64,000 nucleotides of DNA, taken from positions 372,001 to 436,000 of the forward strand of contig CAXXSW010000004.1 of NCBI GenBank assembly GCA_963677625.2, read 5' to 3'. The position numbers and the translations under genes are program-made. This stretch comes from UBA1351 sp963677625 (GTDB taxonomy: Bacteria; Bacillota; Clostridia; Lachnospirales; Vallitaleaceae). Below the pieces are notes generated by a model. It was given only the letters and a program-made list of their open reading frames with translations. It was not told where the DNA came from and made no database searches. The first letter of the stretch is position 1, and each line of letters starts with the position of its first letter. Below are positions 34,713 to 42,851 of the stretch, one piece after another.

Positions 34713-36821
34713 TCAATCCACTTTAAATACTGATATTTGCTGACTTAGTTCTTGAGATAGATGATTAAGTTTTTCTGCACTTGTAGCAACCTCTTCAATT
34801 GCTCTGGTTTGTTCTAACATGGATGCATTTACTTCCTCAGTAGCTGCTGCTGTCTCTTGAGATACAGCCGAAATATTACTTGTAGACGATAGCAACTCAT
34901 CTTTTGAAGCATAGAGGGCATCCAATTCCATTGTAACACTTTCCACTTCTTTAGTAATTGAATCTACAGAACTGAAAATTGATTGGAAAGCATCATTAAC
35001 ATCACCGACAGCACTATTTTGCTCATTAGTTATTTCATTCAAATCATTCATAACCGCAACTGTTTCTTGGCTCTCATTTTGAATGGCCAAAACAATATCT
35101 CGAATTTCATCCGTAGCGCGACCGGAATCCTCCGCCAATTTCCTTATTTCTTCGGCAACAACTGCAAAACCCTTACCTGCTTCACCAGCTCTTGCAGCCT
35201 CTATTGATGCATTTAATGCCAAAAGGTTCGTTTGACTGGCTATTGATGTAATTGTAGCAACAATCTCACTAATTGCCGATGTTCTTTTTTCAAGACTGGC
35301 AACAGCTTCTGAAACCTTAGTATTGGATTCCTTCACTACTTCTGACTTCTCTTTTAAGGTTCCCAATGCTGATAGCCCTGACTTATTAACCTCAATAGCT
35401 GATGTCGCCGATTCTTGCATATTATCACTTTTACTTCTAAGTACTTCAAATTCTTCATTGATCACTTGAGCAATTCGTGCTCCATTTTCAGCTTCCAAAG
35501 AAGTTTCTTGGGTTCCCTTGGAAATTTCATCAACTGTTGCAGCCACTTGTTCAACTGTTGCATTAGTTTCTTCTGACATCGCTGCAAGATCAGACGCTGT
35601 TTGTACCATATCTAATGATGCAGTCTTAGCACCTAATATCAACTCACTAACATTACTAACCATTTCATTTAGGCCTTCTGCCAATATACGAGTCTCATCA
35701 TTTGTATTCACCTGAACTCTGACAGTCAAATCTCCTTTGCTAATTTCCCTTGTAGCAGCAGCGACTTGTACAATAGGTTTACTGATAGTTTTACCAACAA
35801 ATATAGCAATAACAGCAGCAACAGCAAAAGCAATCAAAGCAATTATTACCATAAAGGTCAAAATAACCCTGAAAACTTGAGATAGTTCACTCTCGGGAAT
35901 ATTAGAACCAAGTATCCATCCATTGCTTAAGTGACCATATGCCGAAAAAACGGTTTGTCCATTCTCATCTACATAGGTAGTAAGACCGCTTTCTTTACTA
36001 TTCATTTCATTTAGTAAATCTTGATTATCTCCAACATCCAATATATTCTGAGCTACACCATCAACCCAACCTAATTTCTGGTGAACGATAAAATCACCAT
36101 TATCCAACATTAAGTACATATGTCCTGAATCAAAAAGTACTAGATTGTTAATATCTTCCTGCATATCACCCATATAAAGATCCATACCACAAACACCGAT
36201 GATTTCTCCATCGACAGTTATTGAGGTTACGTAGGAAGTAATTGGATCGCCTGTTGTCGACAAATAAGGAACAGTCCATACAGAATTACCTTTAAGCGGC
36301 TCACTATACCATTCGTGATAAGTACCATAATATCCATCCACATCAAGAGAATCTTGTTGAACGAATCCTTTTCCATCATTATCATCATACCACCAGTAAT
36401 CTAACTCTTTTCCAAATCGGTCATAATCAAAATAAACATAAATACTTCTTGTTAAATCTAAATGCCTATCAAAATTCTGCACTGCTTTCTCAAAATATGC
36501 CTCAAAATCCTTTTCATAGTCTTCATCACCCAACTGATCCAAATCAATATATGTTTCAATTTGGGCAGCAAAAGTATTTGTTGTTGCTTCTACCCGTTTA
36601 AAAGACATATCAATTTTATTGACATTCGACTCAACCTGTTCAACCGCAAACTTTTCTGTCTGTTCTCCAACATTAGTATTCACGATAATACCTACCAAAA
36701 TACCAATACCAAGTGCTACAATGATGTTAGCACTTATAATTGAAATTATAATCTTACGTGAAATACCGAATTTCATTTTTTTTTCTTTTACTTTATTAGC
36801 TATCTCTTTTCTTCGACCCAT
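34713..36821 (-). CDS. Methyl-accepting chemotaxis protein with dCache sensor
   Basis: The product has about 702 residues from ATG 36821, chosen for GGAGGT 4 nt upstream. Order: basic N-terminus, membrane segment about 20-42, dCache ligand-binding domain about 45-315, second membrane segment about 320-345, HAMP about 345-400 and signalling domain to the end. The hairpin tip IASQTNLLALNASIEAARAG cut at its core is the highly conserved CheA/CheW contact. The Cache domain binds small extracellular ligands, unidentified here. The C-terminus lacks a CheR-binding pentapeptide. It implies a motile cell. The gene is monocistronic, with a terminator at 34583-34638. Confidence 0.95.
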   Translation of the reverse strand: MGRRKEIANKVKEKKMKFGISRKIIISIISANIIVALGIGILVGIIVNTNVGEQTEKFAVEQVESNVNKIDMSFKRVEATTNTFAAQIETYIDLDQLGDEDYEKDFEAYFEKAVQNFDRHLDLTRSIYVYFDYDRFGKELDYWWYDDNDGKGFVQQDSLDVDGYYGTYHEWYSEPLKGNSVWTVPYLSTTGDPITSYVTSITVDGEIIGVCGMDLYMGDMQEDINNLVLFDSGHMYLMLDNGDFIVHQKLGWVDGVAQNILDVGDNQDLLNEMNSKESGLTTYVDENGQTVFSAYGHLSNGWILGSNIPESELSQVFRVILTFMVIIALIAFAVAAVIAIFVGKTISKPIVQVAAATREISKGDLTVRVQVNTNDETRILAEGLNEMVSNVSELILGAKTASLDMVQTASDLAAMSEETNATVEQVAATVDEISKGTQETSLEAENGARIAQVINEEFEVLRSKSDNMQESATSAIEVNKSGLSALGTLKEKSEVVKESNTKVSEAVASLEKRTSAISEIVATITSIASQTNLLALNASIEAARAGEAGKGFAVVAEEIRKLAEDSGRATDEIRDIVLAIQNESQETVAVMNDLNEITNEQNSAVGDVNDAFQSIFSSVDSITKEVESVTMELDALYASKDELLSSTSNISAVSQETAAATEEVNASMLEQTRAIEEVATSAEKLNHLSQELSQQISVFKVD

Positions 36822-37094
36822 AATGACCTCCATCTTTCTATATTCCCTCATCTATGGAACCTAAGCTTTAAGGATACGGGTACAACCATCCTTATATTCA
36901 TTATATCATATCAAAATAAGTTAAATAACATATGGAATGTTAATGATTTATGAACAAAGCTTTTTTTTATATGAATTATATCAAAATATTCCAATATTTT
37001 TTCTCACCCTTTCAGTCCCTTTCACACCCCTTCCCATGATCTTTATCCCGTCACTACAGCAAAAAAAATCTAGCTAAACACTTATTGTTTCACC

Positions 37095-37127
37095 GAAAAA
37101 TCCCCCCTAGGCTATCCCAGGGGGGCA
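37095..37127 (-). terminator. Terminator of the hydrogenase operon
   Basis: On the minus strand CCCCCCTGGG and CCTAGGGGGG form a GC-rich stem followed by ATTTTTC, 72 bp after the hydA stop. The rest of the 36822-37198 gap holds AT-rich sequence upstream of the chemoreceptor gene, with a TATAAT near 36902-36907 as its probable -10, and nothing else I recognise. Confidence 0.88.
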
Positions 37128-37198
37128 AAATGATGTTAAATATTATTAAGTCGTTTAAAAACTTCTTTACTATATGTTTAAAATTATATGATATAATC

Positions 37199-38962
37199 TC
37201 AAACCTTTTCTTTTACTGTATATTCTGTATGAAGTAATTCATGTGAAAGGTGTCCACAAGGCTTACCTAAGTATTTCTCATAAAGCTCAATAATAGCTGG
37301 ATTCTCATGAGATTTTCTAATTGGTAGATTCCTATCTATTTCATAGAGAGCTTTCTGACGAGCTTTAAGGATTGAAGCATCACCATGGTGATATGGTTGA
37401 CCAGCGCCACCAATACAACCGCCTGGACAAGCCATAACTTCTACTGCATGGATATTTCTTGGATTACCATCTCTCATTTCTTCAAGTAATGCTTTTGCAT
37501 TACCAAGTCCATGAGCGATACCAATATTGATTGGAAGACCATCCATATCTACAGTTGCAACACGGATACCGTCAAAACCACGAAGTTCTTCAAAGTCAAG
37601 TTTTGGAAGATCTTTTCCAGTTCTAATTTCATAAGCCGTACGAACAGCAGCTTCAATAACACCACCAGTAGTACCAAAGATAACACCCGCACCGGTAGCA
37701 ACACCCAAAGGTTTATCATACTCAGTTTCTTCAAGATCATCTGGATCTATGTTAAGCTTTTTGATTAAGTCTGCAAGCTCTCGAGTTGAAATAACTAGAT
37801 TAACATCTGGATCTCCGTCAACTTTAAACTCTTCTCTATTTGCTTCATATTTCTTAGCTAGACAAGGCATAACTGAAACAACAACTAAGTCTTTTCTATC
37901 AATTTTCAATTGGTCTGCAAAGTATGACTTAGCAATTGCCCCAAACATCTGCTGTGGAGATTTAGCAGTAGATGGAATATCAATAAGTTCTGGGAACTGG
38001 CTCTCTACAAAATTCACCCACGCTGGACAACATGAAGTAAGAATAGGAAGTGTTGCACCTTCACCACCATCAAGGAAGTTTTGAAGACGGGCAAGTAATT
38101 CAGTACCTTCTTCCATAATTGTAAGGTCAGCAGCAAAATCTGTATCAAATACATAGTCAAAACCTACTTGACGCAAGGCAGAAACCATCTTATTCGTAAA
38201 GATAGTACCAGGTTCATGACCAAATTCTTCACCGATTGCAACTCTAGTTGCTGGTGCAGTTTGAACAATAACAGTTTTGGATGGATCAGCAAGAGCTTCA
38301 ACTACTTTCCAAGTTGCATCATTTTCAGTAAGAGCACCAGTAGGACATACCGCTACACATTGTCCACAGTGGGTACATACAGTTTCTTCCATAGGAAGTT
38401 CAAATGCAGCAGATACAACGGCATCAAATCCACGATTAATTCCAGAAAGAGCTCCTACTTTTTGTACATTGTTACACATCGTTTCACAACGACGGCACAT
38501 AACACATTTATCCATATCACGAATAAGTGATGGAGTAATATCTTTCTTATATGTAGACATTGCCTGACCTGATACAGAATCACCTCGAAGTCCACAACGC
38601 TCTGATAAATCTTGAAGTTCACAGTCACCGGCTTTTGCGCAAGCTAGACAATCTTTGGGATGGTCTGATACTAAAAGCTCAAGAACTGTTTTACGTGCTT
38701 CCATTACACGAATTGTATTAGTTCTAACAACCATACCGTCTACAGCTGGTGTAGCACAAGATGGTGCAAGATTTCTTCTACCTTCTACTTCTACTACACA
38801 AACTCGGCAGGAAGCAGCTTGGTTAACCATTTTTGTATCATGTAAATCTAAATGACATAAAGTAGGAACGTCGATGCCTAAGGCCTTCGCACCATCAAGT
38901 ACGGTACTGCCAGCAGGAACAACAACCTCTTTACCGTCAATATTCATTCTAATATCTGACAT
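37199..38962 (-). CDS. hydA: [FeFe]-hydrogenase catalytic subunit, NAD-linked group A type (HydA)
   Basis: The product has about 587 residues. An N-terminal [2Fe-2S] domain (CHLDLHDTKMVNQAASCRVC cut, plus Cys72) is followed by a His/Cys-ligated [4Fe-4S] (HPKDCLACAKAGDCELQ) and two [4Fe-4S] clusters (CVMCRRCETMC and CTHCGQCVAVCP). The H-cluster motifs are intact: L1 TSCCPAWVNF (about 309), L2 MPCLAKKYEA (about 365) and L3 EVMACPGGCIGGAGQP (about 508). It reduces protons with electrons from ferredoxin and NADH. ATG 38962 has AAGGAG 8 nt upstream; a GTG 9 bp earlier is less likely. It is the last gene of the operon. Confidence 0.96.
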   Translation of the reverse strand: MSDIRMNIDGKEVVVPAGSTVLDGAKALGIDVPTLCHLDLHDTKMVNQAASCRVCVVEVEGRRNLAPSCATPAVDGMVVRTNTIRVMEARKTVLELLVSDHPKDCLACAKAGDCELQDLSERCGLRGDSVSGQAMSTYKKDITPSLIRDMDKCVMCRRCETMCNNVQKVGALSGINRGFDAVVSAAFELPMEETVCTHCGQCVAVCPTGALTENDATWKVVEALADPSKTVIVQTAPATRVAIGEEFGHEPGTIFTNKMVSALRQVGFDYVFDTDFAADLTIMEEGTELLARLQNFLDGGEGATLPILTSCCPAWVNFVESQFPELIDIPSTAKSPQQMFGAIAKSYFADQLKIDRKDLVVVSVMPCLAKKYEANREEFKVDGDPDVNLVISTRELADLIKKLNIDPDDLEETEYDKPLGVATGAGVIFGTTGGVIEAAVRTAYEIRTGKDLPKLDFEELRGFDGIRVATVDMDGLPINIGIAHGLGNAKALLEEMRDGNPRNIHAVEVMACPGGCIGGAGQPYHHGDASILKARQKALYEIDRNLPIRKSHENPAIIELYEKYLGKPCGHLSHELLHTEYTVKEKV

Positions 38963-38983
38963 TGGGTACACTCCTTATCTTAA

Positions 38984-40774
38984 CTACATTTTGTCAATAG
39001 CGCCAAATTTACATTTATCGAAACATGCACCACATTTAATACATTGATCTTGATCAATGGTGTGCATTTGTTTTCTTTCACCTGAAATACATTCAGCAGG
39101 ACAAACTCTTGCACATGCAGTACATCCGATACAATTATCGTTAATAACGTACTTAACAAGGTTTGAACATTGTCCTGATGGACAAGAATGATCTTGAACA
39201 TGAGCAATATACTCATCCCAGAAAGCTTCCATAGTAGAGAGCACAGGGTTTGGAGCCGTTTGACCAAGACCACAAAGAGCAGTGTCTTTAATTACACGAC
39301 TGAGTCTTTTAAGCTCGTCAAGATGTTTCATTTCCGCTTTTCCTTCACATACCATTTCAAGTAATTCTGATAAACGCTTAGTACCTACACGACATGGAGT
39401 ACATTTTCCGCATGACTCTTCTTCTGTAAACTCTAGGTAGAACTTAGCTACAGCAGGCATACAGTCATCTTCATCCATAACGATCATACCACCAGATCCC
39501 ATCATAGAACCTTTAGCGATAAGGTTGTCGAAGTCGATTGGAGTATCTAAATCTTTTTCTGTCAAACATCCACCAGATGGTCCACCAGTTTGAACTGATT
39601 TAAATTTCTTACCATCCTTGATACCACCACCGATATCATAGATAACTTCACGAAGAGTCGTTCCCATTGGAACTTCAATAAGACCAACGTTATTAATCTT
39701 ACCTGCAAGTGCAAACACTTTTGTACCAGCTGATTTTTCAGTACCAATTGCAGAGAACCATTCAGCTCCCTTAAGAAGGATAACAGGTATATTAGCAAAA
39801 GTCTCAACGTTATTTACATTGGTAGGCTTGCCCCAGTAACCGGATTCTGCTGGAAAAGGTGGTTTAGTTGTTGGCTCGCCACGCTCACCTTCCATCGAGT
39901 GAATAAGAGCTGTCTCTTCACCACATACGAAAGCACCAGCACCAAGGGTTAATTCAATATCAAAAGAGAATTCAGAGCCTAAAATATTTTCACCAAGAAG
40001 TCCATATTCTCTTGCTTGGTTAATAGCATGTTGAAGTCTCTTAATTGCAAGTGGGTACTCCGCACGAATATACACACGACCTTTTGATGCACCGATTGCA
40101 TATCCACAAATAGCCATTGCTTCAATTACCGTGTTAGGATCACCTTCTAATATAGAACGGTCCATAAATGCTCCTGGGTCCCCTTCATCAGCATTACAAA
40201 TGACATATTTTTGATCTGCATCATAACCTTTGGCAAATTGCCACTTAAGGCCTGTAGGGAATCCTCCTCCACCACGGCCACGAAGACCAGAATCTTTAAT
40301 CACTTTTATAACATCATCTGGAGTCATATCAGTTAATGCTTTACCAAGGGCCATATAACCCTCTCTTGCAATATATTCATCAATACTAGCTGGATCGATG
40401 AAACCACAGTTACGAAGTGCAATACGCATTTGTTTTTTATAGAAATCCATATTCTTTGAATCGGATACTGCTTCTTTTTTATCTGGGTCTACATATAATA
40501 ATCTTTCAACTTTACGACCCTTTACAAGATGCTCATTTACAATTTCTTGTGTATCTGCTGGTGTTACTTGTACATAAAATGTATTGTCTGGAAGAATCTT
40601 TACGATAGGACCTTTTTCACAGAAACCAAAACATCCTGTCTTAAGTACAACTACATCTGTCTCAAGACCGGCTTCAGCGATCTGGCTTTTCAAATTCGTA
40701 ACGATTTGCTCACCTTCAGCTGAGAGACATCCTGTTCCTCCACAGACTAATACGTGCATTTTTTCCTTAGCCAT
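38984..40774 (-). CDS. hydB: NuoF-like flavoprotein subunit of the bifurcating hydrogenase (HydB)
   Basis: The 596-residue protein has an N-terminal thioredoxin-like [2Fe-2S] domain (CGGTGCLSAEGEQI, TGCFGFCEKGP). The NADH- and FMN-binding core contains GLRGRGGGGFPTGLKW and CNADEGDPGAFMDR. The SLBB and [4Fe-4S] part has ESCGKCTPCRVGTKR. A C-terminal two-cluster ferredoxin (CIGCTACARVCP, CIKCGACFDKC) ends the protein. HydB exchanges electrons with NAD(H) and is the site linked to flavin-based bifurcation in trimeric hydrogenases. It lies 22 bp before hydA and 22 bp after the small [2Fe-2S] subunit. Confidence 0.95.
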   Translation of the reverse strand: MAKEKMHVLVCGGTGCLSAEGEQIVTNLKSQIAEAGLETDVVVLKTGCFGFCEKGPIVKILPDNTFYVQVTPADTQEIVNEHLVKGRKVERLLYVDPDKKEAVSDSKNMDFYKKQMRIALRNCGFIDPASIDEYIAREGYMALGKALTDMTPDDVIKVIKDSGLRGRGGGGFPTGLKWQFAKGYDADQKYVICNADEGDPGAFMDRSILEGDPNTVIEAMAICGYAIGASKGRVYIRAEYPLAIKRLQHAINQAREYGLLGENILGSEFSFDIELTLGAGAFVCGEETALIHSMEGERGEPTTKPPFPAESGYWGKPTNVNNVETFANIPVILLKGAEWFSAIGTEKSAGTKVFALAGKINNVGLIEVPMGTTLREVIYDIGGGIKDGKKFKSVQTGGPSGGCLTEKDLDTPIDFDNLIAKGSMMGSGGMIVMDEDDCMPAVAKFYLEFTEEESCGKCTPCRVGTKRLSELLEMVCEGKAEMKHLDELKRLSRVIKDTALCGLGQTAPNPVLSTMEAFWDEYIAHVQDHSCPSGQCSNLVKYVINDNCIGCTACARVCPAECISGERKQMHTIDQDQCIKCGACFDKCKFGAIDKM

Positions 40775-40795
40775 TTTTACGCCTCCTAACCTTTC

Positions 40796-41191
40796 CTATT
40801 CAACTGTCTTGTGTGTTACAGGAATAATACCATCTACAAGATCACCGTTTTTCAAATACTTATCGATAATCTCTTTAGCTTTTTCTTCTGTAACATCTCC
40901 GAAAACTACAGGCTCTTTGCCTGGAAGTGTTACTTCGATCGTAGGTTCTGCATAGCAGTAACCCATACAACCGGTTTGCGTAACAACTACATTCTCAATG
41001 CCCTCTTTATTAGTGTCTTCGATGATAAAATCCATGATTTCACGAGCTCCAGCTGCAATTCCGCATGTTGCCATTGCAACACGAACTTGGATAAGGTTTT
41101 CAATATTGTCGCCTTTTTCACGAAGGCCAACCTTGTTTTCTACATCAGCTTTGATTTTCATCAGTTCTTCTAAAGATTTAATCTTTGCCAT
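40796..41191 (-). CDS. Small thioredoxin-like [2Fe-2S] protein of the hydrogenase operon
   Basis: The 131-residue protein has an N-terminal helix followed by a thioredoxin-like ferredoxin fold. It carries four cysteines in VAMATCGIAAGAREI and TQTGCMGYCYAEP, the ligands for one [2Fe-2S] cluster. It resembles the N-terminal domain of HydB. Homologues are found between nuoE- and nuoF-like genes in many clostridial hydrogenase operons. It may be an accessory electron-transfer subunit. SD GGAGGAATTATC precedes the ATG. Its exact role is not established. Confidence 0.88.
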   Translation of the reverse strand: MAKIKSLEELMKIKADVENKVGLREKGDNIENLIQVRVAMATCGIAAGAREIMDFIIEDTNKEGIENVVVTQTGCMGYCYAEPTIEVTLPGKEPVVFGDVTEEKAKEIIDKYLKNGDLVDGIIPVTHKTVE

Positions 41192-41207
41192 GATAATTCC
41201 TCCTCGA

Positions 41208-41684
41208 TTATTTGTACTCTGCTACGATGTCTTTAACCATATCAGCAGTAAGACGACCGTAAGTTTTTTCACCAATAGTTACAACTGGTGCAAGACCACA
41301 AGCTCCAATACAACGAAGTCCTGTGATGGAGAATTTACCATCTGCAGTTGTTTCACCAACACCAATGCCTAATTCTTTTTTAAATGCTTCAGCGATTTTT
41401 TCAGCACCACGTACATAGCATGCTGTTCCTAGACAGATACATACATCGTGTTCACCTTTTGGTTCCATAGTAAAGAATGAGTAGAATGTAACCACGCCAT
41501 ATACTTTAGCAGTAGATACCTTCAATTTCCTTGCTACGTGAGTTTGAACTTCTTCAGGTAAGTATCCGAAGATACTTTGTGCCTTATGTAGCACTTTAAT
41601 AAGTTCACCTTTCGTTTCTGGCAATGCATCAATAAAAGCGTCAAGTTCCTGGAACTTGTCTTTGGTTAATTCGAGAGCTGCCAT
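41208..41684 (-). CDS. hydC: NuoE-like [2Fe-2S] subunit of the hydrogenase (HydC)
   Basis: The 158-residue protein matches the 24-kDa NuoE family. The cluster ligands are in CICLGTACYVRGAEK and RCIGACGLAPVVTIG. It begins an HydC-HydX-HydB-HydA series in which the subunits are separated by only 16-22 bp. HydC passes electrons between HydB and HydA in the known complex. SD GGAGG precedes the ATG at 41684. The PHP gene ends 73 bp upstream, in the same orientation. Confidence 0.93.
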   Translation of the reverse strand: MAALELTKDKFQELDAFIDALPETKGELIKVLHKAQSIFGYLPEEVQTHVARKLKVSTAKVYGVVTFYSFFTMEPKGEHDVCICLGTACYVRGAEKIAEAFKKELGIGVGETTADGKFSITGLRCIGACGLAPVVTIGEKTYGRLTADMVKDIVAEYK

Positions 41685-41756
41685 TGTTTACCTCCTTAAT
41701 AATATTTAATAGTCATTTTTTTGTATATGAAGAGACTATAGCCTCTTTCTATCATT

Positions 41757-42479
41757 CTATTTATACTGCCTTAAGTAATTGATAAATCTATATGCGTCCA
41801 ATTTAGCATTGTTATCAATGGGAATCTCTAAGTATCGCTTACATATACCTATAAATCCTAATTCATGAGCGTCTGACGATTGAGTCAATAAATACTCGGG
41901 ATACTTTTTCTTATAAGCTTCAAAATCAGCATACTGGGAAATCTCAAGGACCTTAACCTTTTCATTAATAGGTAATATACCTAAGTTAGAGATGACACTG
42001 TAGCTAGGTCTATCAATATGGGCTGGTATTGCAATACCACCTAGTTCCCAAGTTTTACTAATAACCTCTTCATAGGTCAAGTCAGTGGCAAATGAAAGAA
42101 GTTTTTCTTCTTCACCTATACATTCATCTTCACAGTCAAAGAGTAATTGATGACCTAAAACCTTAGGTTTATTTTTCAGAGCTGGTAAATGTTCAAATAC
42201 AAGGCTTTGCATTTTGTATACACTGTCAAAAGCCGCAAATAAACATACAACATGTATCTCTTCTCTAGTCTCAACTTCCATACCTGGAATGACCGTCAAA
42301 TCCTTATCTTGTGCCAGCTCCATAATCGGTCTGGAATTTCCACAGGAATTATGGTCTACAATTGCTATAACATCTAACTCATTAATTAGTGACATATTAA
42401 CTATGTTATTAGGTGTCATTTCTTCAAGGGCACAAGGAGATAATGCTGTATGTATATGTAAATCGTATTTAACTTTCAT
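41757..42479 (-). CDS. PHP-domain phosphoesterase of the hydrogenase operon
   Basis: The 240-residue protein has PHP metal-binding motifs: DLHIHTALSPCALEE (residues about 6-20), VDHNSCGN (about 41-48) and PAHIDRPS plus QSSDAHELG. The domain is a phosphoesterase or nuclease fold; the substrate is unknown. Homologues often precede hydrogenase genes in clostridia. It probably belongs to the same transcript, driven by the promoter at 42539-42567. A regulatory or maturation-related role is an inference from synteny only. Confidence 0.9.
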   Translation of the reverse strand: MKVKYDLHIHTALSPCALEEMTPNNIVNMSLINELDVIAIVDHNSCGNSRPIMELAQDKDLTVIPGMEVETREEIHVVCLFAAFDSVYKMQSLVFEHLPALKNKPKVLGHQLLFDCEDECIGEEEKLLSFATDLTYEEVISKTWELGGIAIPAHIDRPSYSVISNLGILPINEKVKVLEISQYADFEAYKKKYPEYLLTQSSDAHELGFIGICKRYLEIPIDNNAKLDAYRFINYLRQYK

Positions 42480-42538
42480 TCACATCTCCATTGATGATAA
42501 TCGTTAAATCTTTATCAAAACTGTTCCTGTACTGATTT

Positions 42539-42567
42539 ATTATAACAGACACATAGAGCCTTGTAAA
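42539..42567 (-). promoter_or_regulatory. Promoter of the PHP-hydCBA operon
   Basis: The minus strand has TTTACA (42562-42567), a 17-bp spacer and TATAAT (42539-42544), giving a leader of about 50 nt before the PHP start codon. Confidence 0.8.
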
Positions 42568-42682
42568 TAGGCTGAAACAATGATTTTACAAGGCTTGACG
42601 GTATTGAAATCAGTTCTTATTTAAGTTTGCTTTTTTATGTATTATTCCATAATTTTATACTATTAAACACATTAGTATTAAG

Positions 42683-42718
42683 AAAAAAAGTCTCAATCAA
42701 GTGCCTGAGACTTTTTTC
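42683..42718 (-). terminator. Terminator after uvrA, bidirectional in form
   Basis: AAGTCTCA pairs with TGAGACTT, with A- and T-runs on both sides. On the minus strand it follows the uvrA stop by about 135 bp. Confidence 0.88.
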
Positions 42719-42851
42719 CTATATTAAACCTTACTATCTATTACAATTTTCTACAATATTCCTCAAATACTTGACTGGATTGTAAAAAATATGTCAAGTT
42801 ATTGTCATTCACCAAAAACTCTAATAGCTTAATGGATTTTCAGCCCATATC

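Noticed and set aside
34444..34743. 99-codon plus-strand open frame
   Set aside because: It lies across repeat copy D and the chemoreceptor terminator, antisense to both.
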